Origin: Glandiceps talaboti | Taxonomy: Eukaryota; Hemichordata; Enteropneusta; Spengelidae | DNA length: 64,000 nucleotides | Assembly (NCBI RefSeq): GCF_964340395.1 | Contig: NC_135562.1 | Span: forward strand, 23,468,173-23,532,172 | Direction of reading: 5' to 3' | Shown here: positions 12,150 through 24,375 of the stretch, piece after piece | How the letters are laid out: every line of letters starts with the position of its first letter | How positions within the stretch are numbered: the first letter of the stretch is position 1 | Notes under the pieces: model-generated | Seen by the model: only the letters and a program-made list of their open reading frames with translations | Databases searched by the model: none | Told to the model about the DNA's origin: nothing | Translations under genes and position numbers: made by a program

Positions 12150-12492
12150 TCGTTTCGCCCCAGCGGTTTGGTCGTTTCGCCCCATAGGTTTGGTCGTTTC
12201 GCCCCAGCGGTTTGGTCGTTTTGCCCCAGCGGTTTGGTCGTTTCGCCCCATAGGTTTGGTCGTTTCGCCCCAGCGATTTGGTCGTTTTGCCCCAGCAGTT
12301 TGGTCGTTTCGCCCCAGCGGTTTGGTCGTTTCGCCCCAGCGGTTTGGTCGTTTCGCCCCATAGGTTTGGTCGTTTCGCCCCAGCGGTTTGGTCGTTTCGC
12401 CCCAGCGGTTTGGTCGTTTCGCCCCATAGGTTTGGTCGTTTCGCCCCAGCGGTTTGGTCGTTTCGCCCCATAGGTTTGGTCGTTTTGTCCCA
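12150..12492. repeat. 22-bp minisatellite inside the left TIR
   Basis: About 15 copies of a 22-bp GC-rich unit (gtttggtcgtttcgccccag plus 2 bases), alternating between ccccagcg and ccccatag endings. The mirrored right arm (about 18625-18685) has only two to three copies, so the array has expanded or contracted in one arm since the arms were last equal. Long ORFs on both strands here are repeat artefacts. Confidence 0.9.
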
Positions 12493-13278
12493 TGTGGTAA
12501 ACAATGGTTATGGGTTAGAATACACAGTTTTGAGACAGTGCTTTCCCACAATCGAAACATTACGGCCACATTCGTAAAACAAATTACGGTATTTTTTCAG
12601 TTTACTACGTAGTATCTCCTGTTACTAAACCGAGTAATGATGAAAACCACTGACACGTGCCGTGTTTATAGGTCAACTTGAAGTTGAAGTAGAACCTTAG
12701 TCCATGAGTACGACGGGACGATCATTCCGACTTTTTTGAAATTTTCATTACATGTACATGTAACTTGTCTTTTAATTTCATGATGTCGCCCTATTCTGAA
12801 GCAAGTTTGCTTGAAGTTTTATCGCGTTCTGGTCGATTGATACACAACCTCGCATCAAAACCATGTACAACCCGTTTACGTTTCAAGGCGAATGGGTAGA
12901 GAGAACTCGATCAGTATTTGTTCACTTTATCTGATAGATGCATTGCCGGTTTCGTTTTTTTGCGAACGATGTCGAGTTTGTATGAATTTTTATGTCATGT
13001 CAACGTAGTTTAGTCGATTGATAGATAGCTGTCATAGCTTTTTCTATTCGTTGTAATCATTCACACTCCATTGACATAGGCCATGATGGACAAACATGTG
13101 TCTTTGTGGCCTTGTCGGATCGTTCTCACGTCTTTAGAAACATTGTAGCAAACAACTGAATGACGACAACAGACTAACTAGCGGCGAGGTTGTTGAAAGA
13201 AAAAAGTTAATTGCAGCATAGACATTTTGTCTATGATTGAAGCACATACAAGTAACAAAGATTGAAGTAAGATCTTAG

Positions 13279-13518
13279 ACCGCGCCGGAGGTCGATGCTC
13301 TCTTCCGCTGTACCGCTGTAGAATTTCTCCACCAAGAATCTCGCATTACAGAAATGAACATTCGTCTCGTTTCGGACGGCAAACTCACACGGCAACATAG
13401 GAAGAAGTACGTGAAATTACAACAAAAGATATTCGCACTATGGGACGCATATAATAACGGAACGAAAACAGCAAATCAACTTCTCAAAGGATGTGCTTAC
13501 TTAAACGGACCCGTCTAG
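13279..13518 (+). CDS. Exon-like ORF inside the TIR element (79 codons)
   Basis: An open frame follows gatcttag (a stop in frame, and also a usable splice acceptor) and runs 79 codons to TAG at 13516. An internal ATG at 13354 would give 54 residues. The product is basic and probably helical: it contains MNIRLVSDGKLTRQHRKKY early and ends in ANQLLKGCAYLNGPV. It looks more like protein than the surrounding DNA, being charged, non-repetitive and lysine/glutamine-rich. Two AATAAA signals follow within 225 bp. It may be the last exon of the element's own gene or of a captured host gene. I do not recognise the family. The upstream exon would have to lie within or across the left TIR. Confidence 0.4.
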   Translation, partial: TAPEVDALFRCTAVEFLHQESRITEMNIRLVSDGKLTRQHRKKYVKLQQKIFALWDAYNNGTKTANQLLKGCAYLNGPV

Positions 13519-13659
13519 TAACAATGTGAAACCAATCGAACAATGATTTGTTTTGTTAATTTGGATTGTAGTGATGTAAATAGTAAAAGTTGTAAAACTT
13601 CTTTCTTTTGTTCATTTGGATTGTAAAGATGAAATTGTAAATAGTTAAACTGTTTTCTT

Positions 13660-13790
13660 TTGTCCATTCACTGTAAACTGTTTCTCAGTCAATAAAATAA
13701 TCTTTTTTTTCATTCACTGTGAACTGTTTCTCAGTCAATAAAATAATCTTTTTTTCTTTCACTGTAAACTGTTTCTTAGTCAATAATTGT
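13660..13790 (+). repeat. 46-bp triplicate carrying poly(A) signals
   Basis: Three tandem copies of a unit containing tcactgtaaactgtttctca then gtcaataaaataatc and a T run. AATAAA occurs at 13691-13696 and 13737-13742; the third copy has lost it. Placed 170-225 bp after the TAG of the exon-like ORF, these fit 3'-end processing signals for that ORF. Confidence 0.65.
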
Positions 13791-13809
13791 TCATTCAGTA
13801 AGTATTAGA

Positions 13810-13841
13810 CAGACCATAATACGAATTCTTATTATGGTCTG
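13810..13841. repeat. Small inverted repeat
   Basis: cagaccataat and its exact complement attatggtctg flank a 10-base spacer. It could be one end of a small MITE or a transcript hairpin. No partner was identified. Confidence 0.5.
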
Positions 13842-14284
13842 AGCTTATACTACGGCGTGATTGGTTCAAGCGAAGTCTTTGTATCAAAATTTAAATTTTC
13901 AGCTACGCATTAATACAGTATGTTTGGAACGTTCTTGCAAGAAATGATATTTTCATTTGAATTTAAATGGTTCAAAGGAAACAGTGCTTGTCATATGACG
14001 TGGTAAAGTGTTTGGTCGGGAATAAATAGTGTCGTTAAATTGTATCCAAGTCTTGAGTAGTTTTGATGCATGCAAATTGAGTGCTGAGAATGAGTGGGTT
14101 ATAGCTATACATCGCCTGAAATCCGGGCATCTGATTGGCCAAGTGGGTCTAGCCGTAGTAAAACAGTTTCTGTTGATCGAAGGCTAAAATGTCATAACAT
14201 TGTTACAATATTATTTTATGGTATAAAATATACACAAGACCCTCGTGTACATCGCGTGAATGTTACGAAGTATCTGCGTTTCTG

Positions 14285-15684
14285 ACGTTAGTAAAGGATA
14301 AGCTATATATTGATGGGGTGTTGTATACTGCTCCTATTTCTAGTACGCGGGACACAGAATAGGATTTGTTGGGGAATGTTCTGCCCTCACCTAAGCTTCG
14401 TGACTTTGTAAATTATTTCATGGAATGTTAACAGAGGGTTTGCAAGTAAATGGCTTGACACAGCTTTTAGAAATTTCATACGGACATATGACCTGATATT
14501 TCTGTCTGAATGCTGGACAGACAAGGATTATGAATTGCAAACGGATGGTTTCAAATCTTTTGTTTTCCCTAGGCTAAAAGTAAAATCAAAACAGGGTGGA
14601 GGATCTATCATTTTGATTAGGGACGAGTTTATTCCTTTCATTTCCTTGTGTAATGTATATTTTGATACAATTATATGGCTAAAATTAGATCAAGTCTTAT
14701 GCCAAGATGCTAAGGATATTTATTGCGCATTTGTATATTTACCACCAACTGGCTCAACTTTCTATATGTATTATGACTGTGATATTTTCTACGAACTTGA
14801 AAACCAAATTGCAACTTTTCAAACTTCTGGCAAAGTTATTGTTATTGGCGATACAAATAGTCGAACTAGAACGTGCGATGATTTCATAAGGTACGATAAT
14901 TTGCATGATACAGTCAACCCCAGAGATGTCTTTACGTACCACAGTGACGTAACTTTATCTACACGTGTAAATCCTGACACAGGAACTAATGAGTATGGAA
15001 CTAGGTTAATTAATTAATTTATGCAAGTCAACTGGTTTGCGGATTTTGAATGGTAGACATACAGGTGGCATTAGCAATGACTTTACATTCAATGGGGCAC
15101 GTGGAATGAGTGTAATTGACTATGTGTTGACCCCACCAGCATTTTTCCCTATTGTTAGTAAATTTATTGTGTGTAACTTTAATGAATATTCTGACCATGC
15201 GCCCCTACATGTGGAATTGGCAGTCAGCTATTTGTATCCACAAGTAGAGAACATGAAACTCAGTACAGGGAAAGTTCGAGAAGTGTACCATTGGAACTCT
15301 AATCTTGCACCACAATGTCGTGAGGCAGTACGAGTGAATCTCGATAAAATTCACACTTCTTTCAATGAAGCTGAGATTGTTTCACAAACTACCATGAATA
15401 GTAACATTGATAATTTCACTAGTGTGCTGAGTGGGGTATTCACTCCTTTCTGTAAATCCTATGCTACCCGATCTCGAACACCCGATGGCAATGTTCATAC
15501 ATTTGATGTAAATATATCGTCTTGTAATGTACCTGACAAACCTTGGTTTAATGATGAGCTAAAAGCGATATTACAGAGAGTAGAAACGTGCACTCAATTC
15601 AACAGGAGTAAGACTACTGAGCACCACACTTTTTTGAACGAAAAGAAACGAAAATATAAATTTTTAGAAGCTAAGCGTAAGTGA
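14285..15684 (+). pseudogene. LINE (non-LTR retrotransposon), endonuclease half, inactivated
   Basis: A short remnant at about 14285-14362 (KLYIDGVLYTAPISSTRDTE, then stop) looks like the end of ORF1. ORF2 then opens near 14420 with the apurinic endonuclease fold: SWNVNRGF, SECWTD, a GDTNSRT metal-site box near 14846, and after a frameshift at about 15015 GMSVIDYVL and EYSDHAPL. The fragment closes at an in-frame TGA (15682-15684) just before the reverse transcriptase part. Shared motifs put it with APE-type LINEs, but I cannot fix the clade. It sits inside the long-TIR element and is clearly dead (one frameshift and one stop in this half). Confidence 0.85.
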
Positions 15685-17632
15685 TATTATTTGCGTACTG
15701 AAGGAGATATGCTAGCTCATTTGAAAAAACACAATCCCAAAGAATTGTTTAAAAGATTCTCTCGTTCCAAGAAGGGTAGTATAGGTGTTAATTTGGGGAC
15801 GCTCTCAGAGTACTTCAAACAACTACAGTCGTCTATAGTTGACATTGAGACTGCGGAAGAATATGATATCGATGAACACAACATTGTATTTGATGAACTT
15901 GAGGTCAATATTACACAGGACGAGTTAGAGAATGCTATTGGCAAGTTAAAACGTGGGAAGAGTCATGGGCCAGACTGTGTTATGAATGAATTTTTCATTG
16001 AATGTAAAGATTTTCTTGTCCCAATTTTAGTTAAGATCTTTAACTTTGTGTTAGATAAAGGTTTTTTTCCAGAAAGTTGGTCATCAGCAGTAATTGTGCC
16101 AATATTTAAAAAGGGTGATGCCAAAGATCCCAGCAATTATCGTGGTATTAGTTTAGTAAGTCATTTAGGTAAACTTTTCACACCGGTAATTAATCAACGT
16201 TTGTTTACATTGTCATCGAACCAAGATGTTATTACCGATGCCCAGTTTGGCTTATGCCTAGTTTGAGTACTGTGGATGCAATATTTGCTTTGAACAATTT
16301 TATTGCTAAATCTTTGTCAAATAGAAAACGTTTATATTGTGCATTTATAGACTTCAAGAAGGCTTTTGACTCTATAAATCGATACAAATTGTGGTATAAA
16401 CTATCAAAAATAGGTATAAGGGGAAAAATCTTGAAAATAATTCGGTCGATGTACTTAAATGTCAGGTCTTGTGTCACAGTCAATGGCTTCCAGTCATATT
16501 TTTTCTCTAGTACTCTTGGGTTAATGCAAGGAGAAGCATTGTCTCCTATTCTATTTTCATTGTATATTAATGACTTGGAAATGGGATTTTTGACTAATGA
16601 TTGTATTCCCTTTGATTGTAAATCCTTGAGTCTTTTTCTTTTAATGTATGCTGACGATTTGGTACTATTTTCTGAAAGTGTTGAAGGGCTGCAAATTTAG
16701 CCAGTTGGACTATCTTTGTAATTATTCCCGTGAATGGGACCTTGAAGTAAATATTCGAAAAACAAAGGTCATGGTTTTCAGGAAGGGTGGTAGGGTGAGA
16801 AATTTTGAGCAATGGGTCTACAATGGTCAAATCCTTGAAATAGTTGATCCAATGAAATATACTAGAATGTACCATTATGATAAGCTACTGTTGTAAATTA
16901 TTAGACACAAACAATTGTATTTTGAAAGGTTGTTGATAGAGTAGAAAATGGTAACGAGGTAAATTGGTTATTCCATATTAAACAGGAGTTACTGTCTTTA
17001 GGTTTCGGCAGTATTTGGTCTAATCAGTGTCTGGATAAAAAGTATCTTGTGGTTATTAAGCAAAGGATTTTTGATCAAGCGCAACAGAGCCTTGCTGCAC
17101 AAATTGATGAATCGCCAAAATGTGTATTTTGTAAATAGTAGTATATTACTTGAATCATACATTCCGTTTGCAATATTATTTGGGTAAGCCGATACCAAGT
17201 TTGTATAAGAAATTGATTTCCAAATACCGTCTCTCGTCCCATAATTTAACTATAGAAACTGGGCGTTATCATGGTACACTAAGGCGTATGAGAAATTGTC
17301 CACACTGTAATAAAGATGTCGAGGACGAATTTCATTTTATACTTAAATGCCCATTATATAGAGAATTACGAGTCCGTTTTATTAAGCCATATTATTGGAA
17401 AAAAACATCCGTCTTTAAACTTGTACAACTACTGTCCATGGAAAATGTAAAGCAGCTTTGCAATTTAGGTAGATATTTAAAACAAGCAGGCATCCTACGT
17501 TCTGTGCATATATTAATGTAATTTGTATTTAGTACATTCTCCACCACGTTTTCTTTGTGACGATTTTTGTTTTTCTAGTTCTGTAACTGATGAGCAGAAA
17601 TTGCTCAAAGTAAATAAAGAATTGAATCGAAT
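15685..17632 (+). pseudogene. LINE reverse transcriptase half and 3' end, inactivated
   Basis: This continues in the same frame after the TGA: KGDAKDPSNYRGISLV marks the fingers. A frameshift at about 16245 leads to FIDFKKAFDSINR, GLMQGEALSPILF and the catalytic YADD (16646-16657). Further frameshifts or stops fall at about 16690, 16896 and 17137. The C-terminal zinc-knuckle-like region (NCPHCNKDVEDEFHFILKCP) lies at about 17298-17354. The 3' end is near 17632, in aataaagaattgaatcgaat. Catalytic residues are kept, but at least four lesions separate them. The same C-terminal type recurs on the minus strand at 43.1 kb. Confidence 0.85.
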
Positions 17633-18690
17633 TGTGTACAAGCACATATAAAGGATACATAAATTCATAACCCCTTTTGTTACAAGGTGTGATTGGGTAT
17701 TGATACACATCTGTACGCTTATAAATCTTTCCGAGGAACTCCACAAAGCTCATGTTTCAAACTTTATTTTGAACTAAAAAAGCAAGTGAGGCTTTTTGCG
17801 GAACAAGAAACACATGAGGTTTGAAATCGATGCAATCGGTGTTCTACGTCTGGTTGTAAAAGACCTAAAAGAAAATGCGTCGACGTTATCGGTGTTTTAC
17901 TTCTTGTTAAAAGACCAAAAAGAAAAAGCGTTAATGGGCCAGAACAATATGTGACAAAGGTGTTAATACGTTTCTGTTCTATATCCTTCCCTGATAATAG
18001 ATCCGCGTGATGACGGCAAAACCCTGTTTATCATATCTTAGTACGATGTCTCTTGTCAGGCTTATGTAGCATGTGTAGTGGAGTGACCAACGTTTGCATT
18101 TCGTTAGTTTCCGTGAATTAGTACGAAAGACCACCAAACTCGGCATCGTTCGCAAAAACCCGAAACCATTGTAAATGGTCGGCAACGCATCTATCAGATA
18201 AAGTGAACAAATTCTCGCTACCCATTCGCCTTGAAACGTAAACGGGTTGTACATGGTTTTGATGCGAGGTTGTGTATCAATCGACCAGATCGCGGTAAAA
18301 CTTCAAGCAAACTTGCTTCAGAATAGGCAACATCATGAAATTGAAGACAAGTTACATGTACATGTAATGAAAATTGCAAAAAAGTCGGAATGATCGTCCC
18401 GTCGTACTCATGGACTAAGGTTCTACTTCAACTTCAAGTTGACCTATAAACACGGCACGTGTCAGTGGTTTTCATCATTACTTGGTTTAGTAACAGGAGA
18501 TACTACGTAGTAAACTGAAAAAATACCGTAATTTGTTTTACGAATGTGGCCGTAATGTTTCGATCGTGGGAAAGCACTGTCTCAAAACTGTGTATTCTAA
18601 CCCATAACCATTGTTTACCACATGGGGCGAAATGACCAAACCTATGGGGCGAAATGACCAAACCGCTGGGGCGAAACGACTAAGTAGGTG

Positions 18691-18727
18691 CATGGATGTA
18701 TTAGTGAGACTCACTAATACATCCATG
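18691..18727. repeat. 37-bp perfect palindrome inserted in the right TIR
   Basis: catggatgtattagtgag, one central base, then its exact complement. Flanks on both sides read gtaggtg. The left TIR has the same region uninterrupted (gcacctacttagtcg in reverse), so the 37 bp was inserted into the right arm with a 7-bp direct duplication, or arose by template switching. Confidence 0.8.
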
Positions 18728-18776
18728 GTAGGTGCGAACTGGCAATGGGGCGAACTGGTTATGGGGCGAAACGACC

Positions 18777-19884
18777 TGTAACCGTGTTAAGGATATGCTT
18801 CCAACACTGCCAATTACTCCAGACACCACCATTTCAGACCAATTTTGACCAAATATCCATACCCAATTTTAGACCATACTCTGATGTCTAAGTCACCAGG
18901 GTCAATTTACAATTGATGCTCATCAGGAAACTGTCTTGCAGTGGCTACAAAGTTGGCTTAGTGTGGCCCTCTTTAAAAATATGTACCAATCATCATGGAA
19001 TAAAAGAATAAACTCGGGGTCGGGTCACACGGTCCTGGAAAACCCTGGAATTTCAAACCCTCCCTGGAAAACCCTGGAAAAATGCTCCCTACCCCTGGAA
19101 AACCCTGGAAAATGATCGTGATCGATTAATATTGACGATTGACATGTCTGTGCTTGAGCCACCCATTCATATGATTCACTACACTGAGTCTCTTAAATAT
19201 GAAATGGCGATATAGTCAAAGTCGTTTGCCACCATGGTGAATCATGCTGATTAAACCCAGACAGTCAACTGATCGTTCCGCGAGACACTTTGCCCACAGA
19301 CCGTGCCTATGCATAGTTGAATGGGCGCCACAATGTTTGTTTCGATCTTGGCTATTGCTACTCTGAATCTAGTCGTCATTTCAGCGACATAATATTGTAA
19401 CAGTCCTGGGGGTTAACAGTAGGTCTGTCAGCAAGATTATCGTAACATTGTAGCGAGTATCAAAGCATCACCAGCCTGATCACCAACCACGATTAGAAAT
19501 TGTTACAAGTTTGGCGCACGAGTCGACATACTACAAGCTCACACATGGCAATACTAGGGCCTTGGGAAGTGCAGTTGAATTTCCGGGTTGTCGAAGTACG
19601 GTTTTGACTTTTATGTCATCGATAAATGGGTATTTGTTTTTACATGTTCTAAAAGAATAAACTACTTTTTTTTTACTAGTATGTTTGTCAGTACATTACA
19701 GTAACATTCTTAAATGGTCAAGTTGAGTTGAGAAATCGCAATGTTCCGCAACACGTGGCATCCGTACATAAACATAGAGATGCAAGGGCTGAATGTATTC
19801 AGTTATTCATAACGCGAAATTTCGTTACGTAAATGACGTTTTTATTCAAAATTTTGAAGAAAAAAATTATTTTTGGTGACCTCT
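18777..19884. other. Intronic sequence without recognised gene
   Basis: Mostly unique sequence. Around 19035-19115 the motif ccctggaaaaccctggaa recurs several times; similar text recurs near 28530-28590, so it belongs to a dispersed family. No splice-bounded exon or RNA gene was found. Confidence 0.4.
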
Positions 19885-20125
19885 AATAGGTCAAGGCTGA
19901 AATTTTGGAAAAAAATTGCCCGGCTTGAAGTACAAATTTTGGAAGTATATTTGGTTAGAGTAACATCAGGGCCTTCAGAAAACTGATGTTGCCCCTCTGG
20001 ACTCTCTTGCGCAAACTCACAGGAGATGGTTTCCATGGTAACATTAACATTATTTTGAAGGATACTAAAACATTAAAAACATCTCGCGACCCAGAAATGA
20101 TATAATCATGATTAAAGTATGTTTA
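19885..20125 (+). repeat. Dispersed repeat family X, copy 1
   Basis: About 200 bp shared with 36700-36900 (same strand) and 37990-38180 (opposite strand). Landmarks are ctcttgcgcaaactcacagg, gatgttgcccctctg and tttccatggtaa followed by ttattttgaagg. Probably a non-autonomous element; the ends are not defined. Confidence 0.7.
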
Positions 20126-20748
20126 TATATATTTTAGGGAACAGGGAACTCAATGATTACATGACCTTTTCGATTCTAGGTCAGGGTCATAGTCAAAATT
20201 CAAGGTCAACTTACTGTAGAAATTATTTGACTGTCCGTTTTGCTAAGTTGTAGCAGACAATTAATCTTGTTGGTTATCAGTTGGAAAGTAAACAATTAGC
20301 CCCATAAAACTCATTGAGACCATGTGTGGTCCTAGTTTTATCGAAACACCCACATAGCTTTTTTACTGCAGACATCAGATAGCAAATTATATAGTCTGTC
20401 ATAGATTTTGTAGCAAAAGCATATTCAGGGTCAGCTTACTATGGGGTAAGGGAATTGTCTAGAAAGGGGTTCTGAAAAGGAATGATGCCTGTACAACCAA
20501 GTACTATAAAGATAGCTACTCCTACTTTATTGACACCCAACAAAAAACTACAGATCACACAGAAATGAAGGTTTCCTACATTCCATACATATTTGCTTGA
20601 ATTTGATATTGACCTTCATTTGATTGGTCAATTAGGACAAATATAGGATTGGTTAGGAGAGATTGTTTAGACTTGAGATTAACTAATTTGACGTAACTTG
20701 ATTGGTTATGTAAATTGCAGTCAGGATCCTACATTTGACTCTGGCGCT
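20126..20748. other. Intronic sequence, nothing recognised
   Basis: About 620 bp of unique AT-rich sequence with phrases such as gaccttttcgattctaggtc that resemble dispersed intergenic repeats. No open frame of interest. Confidence 0.4.
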
Positions 20749-20866
20749 GGCGGTGGATTCTTAAATCGGACCGACAAAAAGTCACTGACCCCCCTATCTG
20801 TAAAACCAAACCAGGCTGACCCCCCCTCCCCCCCCCCATCACTTAATTCTAAAACATGATGACCCG
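20749..20866 (-). mobile_element. Harbinger-like element fragment, copy B
   Basis: The reverse complement matches the right end of copy A (about 8290-8403): gacaaaaagtcactgacccc, poly-C tracts and atcacttaattctaaaacat. The terminal GGGACC repeat is missing at this copy, so it is a truncated relic. Confidence 0.8.
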
Positions 20867-20867
20867 C

Positions 20868-20898
20868 GCATGTAACATGTAACATGTAACATGTAACT
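20868..20898. repeat. Short 7-bp tandem repeat
   Basis: Four to five copies of catgtaa lie between the Harbinger fragment and the next satellite. Confidence 0.85.
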
Positions 20899-20929
20899 TG
20901 ACTATACTAGTATCTACAGTAAACTACAA

Positions 20930-23900
20930 TTAGTGTATACTTGTATCAAAATTAAACTACAACTTATTGATACCAGTATCTACAGTAACCTACAACTTGA
21001 CTATACTAGCATATACAGTAAACTACAATTAGTGTATACTTGCATCAAAAGTAAACTACAACTTATTGATACCAGTATCTACAGTAACCTACAACTAGTC
21101 TATACTAGCATATACAGTAAACTACAACTTGTCTATACTAGCATATACAGTAAACCACAACTAGTCTATACCAGTATCTACAGTAAACTACAACTTGACT
21201 ATACCAGTATCTACAGTAACCCACAACTTGACTATACCAGTATCTACAGTAAACTACAACTTGACTATACTAGTATCTACAGTAAACTACAACTTGACTA
21301 TACTAGTATCTACAGTAACCTACAACTTGACTATACCAGTATCTACAGTAAACTACAACTTGACTATACCAGTATCTACAGTAAACTACAACTTGACTAT
21401 ACTAGTATCTACAGTAAACTACAACTTGACTATACTAGTATCTACAGTAAACCACAACTAGTCTATACCAGTATCTACAGTAACCTACAACTTGACTATA
21501 CCAGTATCTACAGTAAACTACAACTTGACTATACCAGTATCTACAGTAAACTACAACTTGACTATACCAGTATCTACAGTAAACTACAACTTGACTATAC
21601 TAGTATCTACAGTAAACCACAACTAGTCTATACCAGTATCTACAGTAACCTACAACTAGTCTATACCAGTATCTACAGTAAACTACAACTTGACTATACT
21701 AGTATCTACAGTAACCTACAACTTGACTATACTTGCATCAAAAGTAAACTACAACTTATTGATACCAGTATCTACAGTAACCTACAACTAGTCTATACTA
21801 GCATATACAGTAAACTACAACTTGTCTATACTAGCATATACAGTAAACCACAACTAGTCTATACTTGTATCTACAGTAAACTACAACTTGACTATACTAG
21901 CATATACAGTAAACTACAACTAGTCTATACTTGCATCAAAAGTAAACTACAACTTATTGATACCAGTATCTACAGTAACCTACAACTAGTCTATACTAGT
22001 ATCTACAGTAAACTACAACTTGTCTATACTAGCATATACAGTAAACCACAACTAGTCTATACCAGTATCTACAGTAAACTACAACTTGACTATACCAGTA
22101 TCTACAGTAATCCACAACTTGACTATACCAGTATCTACAGTAAACTACAACTAGTCTATACTAGTATCTGCAGTAAACTACAACTTGACTATACTAGTAT
22201 CTGCAGTAAACTACAACTTGACTATACCAGTATCTACAGTAATCCACAACTTGACTATACTAGTATCTAAAGTAAACTACAACTTGACTATACCAGTATC
22301 TACAGTAAACTACAACTTGACTATACCAGTATCTACAGTAAACTACAACTTGACTATACCAGTATCTACAGTAAACTACAACTATTACCAGTATCTACAG
22401 TAAACTACAACTTGACTATACCAGTATCTACAGTAAACTACAACTAGTCTATACTTGTATCTACAGTAAACTACAACTTGTCTGTACCAGTATCTACAGT
22501 AAACTACAACTAGTCTATACCAGTATCTACAGTAAACTACAACTTGTCTATACTAGCATATAAAGTAAACTACAACTAGTCTATACCAGTATCTACAGTA
22601 AACTACAACTAGTCTATACTAGCATATACAGTAAACTACAACTTGTCTATACTAGCATATACAGTAAACTACAACTAGTCTATACCAGTATCTACAGTAA
22701 ACTACAACTAGTCTATACTAGCATATACAGTAAACTACAACTTGTCTATACTAGCATATAAAGTAAACTACAACTAGTCTATACCAGTATCTACAGTAAA
22801 CTACAACTTGTCTATACTAGCATATACAGTAAACTACAACTAGTCTATACTAGCATATACAGTAAACTACAACTAGTCTATACTTGCATCAAAAGTAAAC
22901 TACAACTTATTGATACCAGTATCTACAGTAAACTACAACTAGTCTATACTTGTATCTACAGTAAACTACAACTAGTCTATACAAAATGTACTTGTATCTA
23001 CAGTAAACTACAACTAGTCTATACTAGTATCTACAGTAAACTACAACTAGTCTATACTAGTATCTACAGTAAACTACAACTAGTCTATACTAGTATCTAC
23101 AGTAAACTACTACTAGTCTATACCTATATCAATAGTAAACTACAACTAGTCTATACTAGTATCTAGAGTAAACTACTACTAGTCTATACTAGTATCTACA
23201 GTAAACTACTACTAGTCTATACCTATATCAATAGTAAACTACAACTAGTCTATACTAGTATCTAGAGTAAACTACAACTAGTCTATACTAGTATCTACAG
23301 TAAACTACTACTAGTCTATACTAGTATCTACAGTAAACTACAACTAGTCTATACTAGTATCTAGAGTAAACTACTACTAGTCTATACCAGTATCTACAGT
23401 AAACTACTACTAGTCTATACTAGTATCTACAGTAAACTACAACTAGTCTATACTAGTATCTAGAGTAAACTACTACTAGTCTATACCAGTATCTAGAGTA
23501 AACTACAACTAGTCTATACTAGTATCTACAGTAAACTACTACTAGTCTATACCTATATCAATAGTAAACTAATGCTTATCGATACTAGCATCTACAAGTA
23601 CATGTACAATAAATTACATTTTATCTATACAAAACATGTACTTGTATCTGCAATAAACTACAATGTGTCTATACCTGAATCAACAGTAAACTACTAGTCT
23701 ATACTTGTATCTACAATACACTACAACTAGTCTATACTTGTGGCTACAGTAAAGTACAATTCGTCTATATTTGTATCCACAGCATTGTCTGCTTGTATTG
23801 ATATTAAAGTACGTTTTTATACATTTATGTATAATTGTAGATAATAAACTGTAAATAGGCTGTATTTGAATATACAATAAACTACAACTAGTCTCTACAT

Positions 23901-24375
23901 GTTTTAGAGTAAACTACTACAAGTCTATATTTGTACCTGAAGTAGAGTACATATAGTCTATACTTTTGTCTACAGTACATTAAAACTAGTCTATACTTTT
24001 ATCTATAGTTAACACAGGTCTATACATGTATACTTGCATCTGCAGTAAATTACAAATGGCCTATGCGTGAATGTACAGTAAATCACAACTATTCTATACC
24101 TGTATCTGCAGTAAAATATAACTTGTGTAAATTTGTATCGACCGTAAAGTACAATTTTTCTATACTTGTATGTAGACATGTAAAGTACAAACAGTTTACA
24201 CTCATATGCACAGTAAACTAAACCTAGACTATACTTGTATGTATGGTAAATTACAACTTGTCTATATTTGTATCTAGAAAAAACTTCAACTAGTCCATCC
24301 CTGTATTATAGTAATCTACACTAGGCTGTATTTGTAAAGTAAACTAGAACTTCTCTATATTTTTATCTATTGTAA
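20930..24375. repeat. 33-bp satellite with a decaying right flank
   Basis: Units of 33 bp contain ctatactagtatctacagta and aactacaact. Copies are regular from 20930 to about 23580, with a sub-variant carrying gcatcaaaagtaaac interspersed. From 23580 to 24375 units become progressively mutated and spaced until the pattern disappears. Because 33 is a multiple of three, one frame is open for 445 codons with an 11-residue period; this is an artefact. Confidence 0.95.

Larger units (their letters stand above)
12097..18776. mobile_element. 6.7-kb element with long terminal inverted repeats
   Basis: The left arm (12097-12979) and right arm (18136-18776) are reverse complements over most of their length. 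Both start outward with ggtcgttt and gccccataaccagttcg. Shared inner landmarks include tttactacgtagtatctcct, the tcatgatg/catcatga tract, and gcgaacgatg near the inner limit. The left arm carries about 15 copies of a 22-bp minisatellite; the right arm has two or three. Between the arms lie an exon-like ORF with poly(A) signals (13279-13742) and a dead LINE (about 14.1-17.6 kb). I see no clear target-site duplication. Foldback-like DNA transposon is the safest description; the superfamily is unknown. Confidence 0.75.

Noticed and set aside
12063-12577. Overlapping ORFs on both strands containing GRNDQTAGAKRPN
   Set aside because: They are products of the 22-bp minisatellite in the left TIR; three overlapping frames are open at once.
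17979-18254. 91-codon minus-strand ORF starting MYNPFTFQGEWVARICS
   Set aside because: It lies across the right TIR, and the matching left arm does not keep the frame open past about 20 codons, so it is not under coding constraint.
20933-22270. A 445-codon ORF rich in YTSIYSKLQL
   Set aside because: Same reason: a 33-bp repeat without stop codons in this frame.
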